A stretch of 64,000 nt of DNA from positions 246,839-310,838 of the forward strand of contig CAZUDV010000005.1 of NCBI GenBank assembly GCA_964619555.1, given 5' to 3'. Shown piece after piece: positions 60,863-64,000 of this stretch (positions are counted from its first letter, which is position 1; each line of letters begins with the position of its first letter). The stretch comes from JAGOPY01 sp964619555 (GTDB lineage: Bacteria; Bacteroidota; Bacteroidia; Bacteroidales; JAGOPY01). The position numbers and the translations under genes were made by a program. The notes under the pieces were generated by a model. It was not told the DNA's origin and searched no databases. It worked only from the letters and a program-made list of their open reading frames with translations.

Positions 60863-61144
60863 TTAGCAACCAAACAACTCCTTCATCCCCGGATTTTTCC
60901 TTCTTACCAATTCCAGCTTCTTCTCCCTTCGCCATCCCTTGATCTCCTTTGCTCTTCTGATCGCATCTCTTATGTCAATGAATACTTCATAATGGATCAA
61001 AACATAAACATTGTATTTTCTGCAAAAAGTCGATCCGACCCCAGCTCGGTGCTCCTGCATCCTTCTGTTCAAATCAGCCGTCACACCTGTATAAAAGACT
61101 GTTCTGTTTTTATTCGTAATGATATATATGTACGATCTCCTCAT
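60863..61144 (-). CDS. GIY-YIG nuclease-family protein
   Basis: A protein of 93 residues, a single GIY-YIG domain: YIYIITNKNRTVFYTGVTADLNRRMQEH with the catalytic Arg, a YNVYVLIHYEVFID segment with the conserved Glu, and KEIKGWRREKKLELV. These UvrC-like stand-alone domains are abundant in Bacteroidota; their targets are unknown. The stop codon borders a REP-like cluster, and more copies of the same repeat lie just upstream (61208-61250), so the gene is embedded in the repeats. Confidence 0.92.
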   Translation of the reverse strand: MRRSYIYIITNKNRTVFYTGVTADLNRRMQEHRAGVGSTFCRKYNVYVLIHYEVFIDIRDAIRRAKEIKGWRREKKLELVRRKNPGMKELFGC

Positions 61145-61207
61145 AATGGTTTATCGGGTTATTCGCAAAAAATACCCGAGGTATTGATAGTTATTTTAGA
61201 GCGAGGG

Positions 61208-61304
61208 TCCGAGGGCCGGGAGGTCCCTCGTCGCTCCGCTCCTCGGGACAAGCCGCTGACCGCTGACCGCTGACCGCCGACCGCCGACCGCCGACCGCCG
61301 ACCG
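61208..61304. repeat. REP-like unit plus heptamer array CTGACCG/CCGACCG
   Basis: One CCTCGTCGCTCCGCTCCTCG unit followed by about seven 7-base units. It lies upstream of the GIY-YIG gene. Confidence 0.88.
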
Positions 61305-61410
61305 AAAATCTCCGGTCGCTGCCCAATTCCGGGCAATTTCACTTCATGGCAATACAACACACTGATTATCTTTTATTTACATCCTTATTTGATTTAGTCT
61401 AAATAAGATT

Positions 61411-61430
61411 GCCCGGAATCGGGCATTTTT
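61411..61430 (+). terminator. rho-independent terminator-like hairpin
   Basis: GCCCG-GAAT-CGGGC followed by ATTTTT. A related hairpin GCCC-AATTCC-GGGC lies at 61320-61335. It isolates the following sigma-54 promoter from readthrough. Confidence 0.6.
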
Positions 61431-61490
61431 CGTGGGCAGAATTAAAGTTATCAACATGCAATATGCTGATATTTAATTTATTAACATTCA

Positions 61491-61506
61491 TGGCACAGTT
61501 ATTGAC
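61491..61506 (+). promoter_or_regulatory. sigma-54 (-24/-12) promoter
   Basis: TGGCACAGTTATTGAC: TGGCAC, five bases, TTGA. Spacing is identical to the promoter at 16216, and the -12 box has the same A for C. The ATG of the pseudo-receiver gene is 38 bases downstream. Confidence 0.7.
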
Positions 61507-61543
61507 TATAATATGTGCTTTTGCCCAAAATATAAACCCAATC

Positions 61544-61879
61544 ATGAAAAGGCAAGTGCTATTCATCGGATTCGATGATGCATATCAATCTGAAATAGTC
61601 GAATTCCTGAAAGAAAGGGACGGTCAGGCGTGGTTCTCGGACAGCACTGACCGTTCCATTCGCATGCTGGAAGAGCAGGCTATGGATACCGTTGTGCTCA
61701 ATATGCGCAAACTGGTCGATGCCGCTATCCTGAAATACCTCAACCAGTATTACCCCGACATTAAAATTCTCATCTCCACCAGCGACGAGTTTGAGAATAT
61801 CATTAATGTTCTGACCCACAGCAGCTATCATTTGCTTCGACAACCCTTCAAACTGAAGGAGCTGAATATGTTGCTCTGA
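61544..61879 (+). CDS. degenerate receiver-domain protein (pseudo-receiver)
   Basis: A protein of 111 residues with the CheY-like alternation: beta1 QVLFIGFDDAYQ (acidic pair kept), beta3 DTVVLNMRK, beta4 IKILISTSDEF and beta5 YHLLRQPFKLKELN. The phospho-acceptor Asp is Asn (VVLNM) and the conserved Lys before Pro is Gln (RQPF), so phosphorylation is not expected. Earlier in-frame starts (61409) lie upstream of or across the sigma-54 promoter and are rejected. It could bind the neighbouring kinase or regulator as a decoy or feedback element. Confidence 0.75.
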   Translation: MKRQVLFIGFDDAYQSEIVEFLKERDGQAWFSDSTDRSIRMLEEQAMDTVVLNMRKLVDAAILKYLNQYYPDIKILISTSDEFENIINVLTHSSYHLLRQPFKLKELNMLL

Positions 61880-62178
61880 AATGAACCTGAATGAACCAGT
61901 CCGGATGAAAAGAAAAACCAAATGCTGTAACCGATATAAACGAACGGAGATGACCGTTCCGGAAGAATAATGCGCCCATAAACCTAAACCCGATTCATGA
62001 CCAAACCTTTACTCCCCCTTCCATATTTTTCCATTCTTTCAGTTCGCGGTCAGCGGTCAGCGGTCCGCGGCTTGTCCCGAGGAGCGGAGCGACGAGGGAA
62101 ACGTCATCCCGAGAAGCAACGCGACGAGGGATCGGCGGTTTATGATTTGTATGATATTAATCTTAAAACCAAAATAAT
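61880..62178. other. intergenic region with repeat units
   Basis: A GGTCAGC heptamer array (62045-62066) and two REP-like units (62072-62135). A 29-codon reading from 61881 has no support. Confidence 0.6.
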
Positions 62179-64000
62179 ATGAAATCAAGATTTACACTGT
62201 CCCCTGCCACATGCATAATGCGTGTGATAATGCTGGCAATCCTGATGACCGGGTTTATTGCCACAAGCTGGGGACAACCGGCCGGGCCCAATAATGCCGG
62301 AACCGGAGCCAATGTAACCGGGATCGGTACGATTGCATGGACCAATCCGGGAAATATCGTGAGCGATAACAATAGCTTCGCAACGGTGACTCTTCCAAAC
62401 AACGGTTCCACCAGCAATTACCTGCGAGGCACGAATTACGGATTCAGCATCCCGGGCTCTGCAACGATTACAGGGATCACGGTGGTCATCGGGAAGTTAT
62501 CCAGCAACTTTTTCGGCTTCACGGCAATAAATGACAATGCCGTATACCTGGTCAAGAATGGAACCATCACCGGCGCCAACCGGGCTGCCGGCACCTGGCC
62601 CACCTCGGAAACGGCCGTATCCTATGGAGGAGCAGCCGACCTGTGGGGAACCACCTGGACTCCTGCCGATATCAATAATACCAATTTCGGGGTAGTACTC
62701 TCCGCCGTCAATAATACCGGACTGGGGGTGTCCTATACTGCCTCTGTAGATTATATGCAGATCACGGTGAATTACTCCCTGCCAACTCTTCCGGTCATAA
62801 CCGGCTTCAGTCCGACTTCAGCCTGCACCGGCTCCAGCCAGGCTATTGTCATCACCGGTAGCAACTTCACCGGCGCCACGGCAGTGACCTTTTTCAACGG
62901 GCAACCAGCCTCCTTCACCGTCAACAGCAGCACCCAGATCACCGCAACCCTGCCTTCCGGCGCCACCACCGGCCCCGTCAGCGTGACCACTCCTGCCGGA
63001 ACAGGCACCAGCGCCACGAATTTCACCGTCAACCCGCTGCCAACTGCCGGGATCACCAACAATTCGGGCACCACGGTACTCACCTGCAGCCTGACCTCCA
63101 TCAGCGTGACGGCTACCGGTGGCGTAAGTTATTCATGGGATGGTGGGGCTACTCCTACCACTGCAGCCAACAGCTTCAATGCACTCGGCACTTACACCGT
63201 GACCGTTACCGACGGTAATGGCTGTACCGATGACGAAAGCATCACCATCACGCAGGATATCACCGTTCCTACCGCCACCCTTTCCGGCGGCGGCGGAGCC
63301 TGCATCGGGGATGACGTCGACCTGACCGTGACATTCACCGGCACCTCCCCGTGGGATTTCACCTACACAGCCAACGGAGGCGCCCCTATTGCCGTCAATG
63401 ATGTGACGTCACCTTATACGCTTACCGTCAATCCCACCGGGAACACGACCTATGCCCTTGCCGGCGTTACCGGTGGCAACGGTTGTACCGGCACGGTGGG
63501 CGGAACCGCGGATGTGGTCACCGGCCCAATGGCTTATGCTCCCGATATCCTGATCTGCGGAGGAACCGCTATGGTTTCGGTCCCGATCAAGGTCAAATCC
63601 TTCGATAATGTCGGAGCCATATCGATCACCCTGACTTACGATAAAAATGTTCTGACATATGTCGATTCCGTTGATGTGAACGGCCTGATCGATTATTGCC
63701 GGGAAGACGCCGGCGGAGGGATCGTCCGGTTTTCAGGAAATCCTGCACCACCCGCTACCCTGGCTGACGATGAAACCCTGATCATTTTAAATTTCAGTTA
63801 TGCAGGCGGCTATACGGCCCTGCATTTTGACGACACCTACGATACATGGTGTGAATTTGGCGCCGGACCGCCTGACTATACCCCCTATTGCGATAACCCG
63901 GCAGCTTCTTACTACACCGACGGATCGGTCGATCAATATGACCAGCCGATGATCAGCTTCGGGTTCAACGGGGTGGAAGCCGGCCACAATGCCGTCTTCA
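62179..64000 (+). CDS. large secreted adhesin-like protein, 3' end outside window
   Basis: At least 607 residues, open to the window edge. Signal peptide (VIMLAILMTGFIATSWG) is followed by a beta-rich domain of about 180 residues. An IPT/TIG domain (about 197-285: ITGFSPTSACTGSSQAIVIT, NFTGATAVTFFNG) comes next, then a SprB-like repeat (SYSWDGGATPTT, GTYTVTVTDGNGC), another Ig-like repeat, and a cohesin-like domain (about 465-570: VSVPIKVKSFDNVGAISITL, LIILNFSYAGG). This is a modular surface protein of the kind exported by T9SS in gliding or biofilm-forming Bacteroidota; the sorting domain would be at the unseen C-terminus. Confidence 0.88.
   Translation, partial: MKSRFTLSPATCIMRVIMLAILMTGFIATSWGQPAGPNNAGTGANVTGIGTIAWTNPGNIVSDNNSFATVTLPNNGSTSNYLRGTNYGFSIPGSATITGITVVIGKLSSNFFGFTAINDNAVYLVKNGTITGANRAAGTWPTSETAVSYGGAADLWGTTWTPADINNTNFGVVLSAVNNTGLGVSYTASVDYMQITVNYSLPTLPVITGFSPTSACTGSSQAIVITGSNFTGATAVTFFNGQPASFTVNSSTQITATLPSGATTGPVSVTTPAGTGTSATNFTVNPLPTAGITNNSGTTVLTCSLTSISVTATGGVSYSWDGGATPTTAANSFNALGTYTVTVTDGNGCTDDESITITQDITVPTATLSGGGGACIGDDVDLTVTFTGTSPWDFTYTANGGAPIAVNDVTSPYTLTVNPTGNTTYALAGVTGGNGCTGTVGGTADVVTGPMAYAPDILICGGTAMVSVPIKVKSFDNVGAISITLTYDKNVLTYVDSVDVNGLIDYCREDAGGGIVRFSGNPAPPATLADDETLIILNFSYAGGYTALHFDDTYDTWCEFGAGPPDYTPYCDNPAASYYTDGSVDQYDQPMISFGFNGVEAGHNAVF

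Noticed and set aside
60463..60942. Readings rich in RSEATRD, SSRGAQRR and HPEERSDEG around the REP clusters
   Set aside because: Repeat translations; similar peptides appear in several frames on both strands at 56100-56480.

Overview
The window reads as one contig segment of a Bacteroidota genome (probably a Bacteroidales-like lineage, probably metagenome-assembled). Signs of this are a type IX secretion C-terminal sorting domain, promoters of the TAnnTTTG class instead of TATAAT boxes, FadL-, Omp85- and DcaP-like outer-membrane barrels, a large repeat-rich secreted protein, and many short intergenic repeat arrays. A run of exactly 100 N (54927-55026) marks a scaffold join. I see no rRNA, tRNA, CRISPR array or insertion sequence.

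Layout. 1-1473: truncated thymidylate synthase and a Nudix-like protein. 1474-4137: AT-rich accessory stretch with a decayed toxin/intact antitoxin cassette bounded by inverted repeats, a broken small membrane protein, a DUF2975/HTH pair and a VanZ-like protein. 4138-6566: two HMG-CoA-lyase-type genes separated by an inserted four-helix-bundle gene. 6567-12887: methyltransferases, a Gdx/SugE transporter, a GH47 lipoprotein, YhhQ and CstA. 13179-19835: a sigma-54 two-component pair, a clear -24/-12 promoter, then a lipoprotein, two L,D-transpeptidases and a membrane protein. 20022-27730: methylcrotonyl-CoA carboxylase beta and alpha, methylglutaconyl-CoA hydratase, acyl-CoA dehydrogenase, and an unusual membrane-THEP1 fusion. 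27864-46452: a shrunken pirin, a DUF4062-STAND ATPase, secreted proteins, a GH3-like adenylating enzyme, an ABC exporter, PlsC, an Omp85-like barrel, crcB/DUF190 behind a fluoride riboswitch, rubrerythrin, a sulfotransferase, an epimerase and a FadL-like barrel. 46767-56075: acetoacetyl-CoA synthetase, an IcmF-type fused mutase and a split membrane Fe-S oxidoreductase. 56499-61879: a second histidine kinase/NtrC pair flanked by matching repeat clusters, a GIY-YIG nuclease lodged in those repeats, and a second sigma-54 promoter in front of a pseudo-receiver. 62179-64000: 5' part of a giant secreted protein.

Metabolic theme: leucine catabolism (carboxylase, hydratase, HMG-CoA lyase, acyl-CoA dehydrogenase), acetoacetate activation, isobutyryl/butyryl-CoA isomerisation and electron transfer from acyl-CoA oxidation to quinone fit together as branched-chain acyl-CoA degradation.

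Most unusual: (1) a sigma-54 regulated envelope operon whose lipoprotein ends in lysine and shares a helical domain with the adjacent L,D-transpeptidase, suggesting an outer-membrane-to-peptidoglycan tether analogous to Braun lipoprotein; (2) at least seven repeat or palindrome units of intergenic type that sit in frame inside otherwise intact protein genes, including one 28-bp palindrome that adds the same ETLHATSL peptide to two unrelated enzymes; (3) a seven-copy palindrome that in five cases lies just upstream of a promoter; (4) a GIY-YIG nuclease gene embedded in REP-like repeats.
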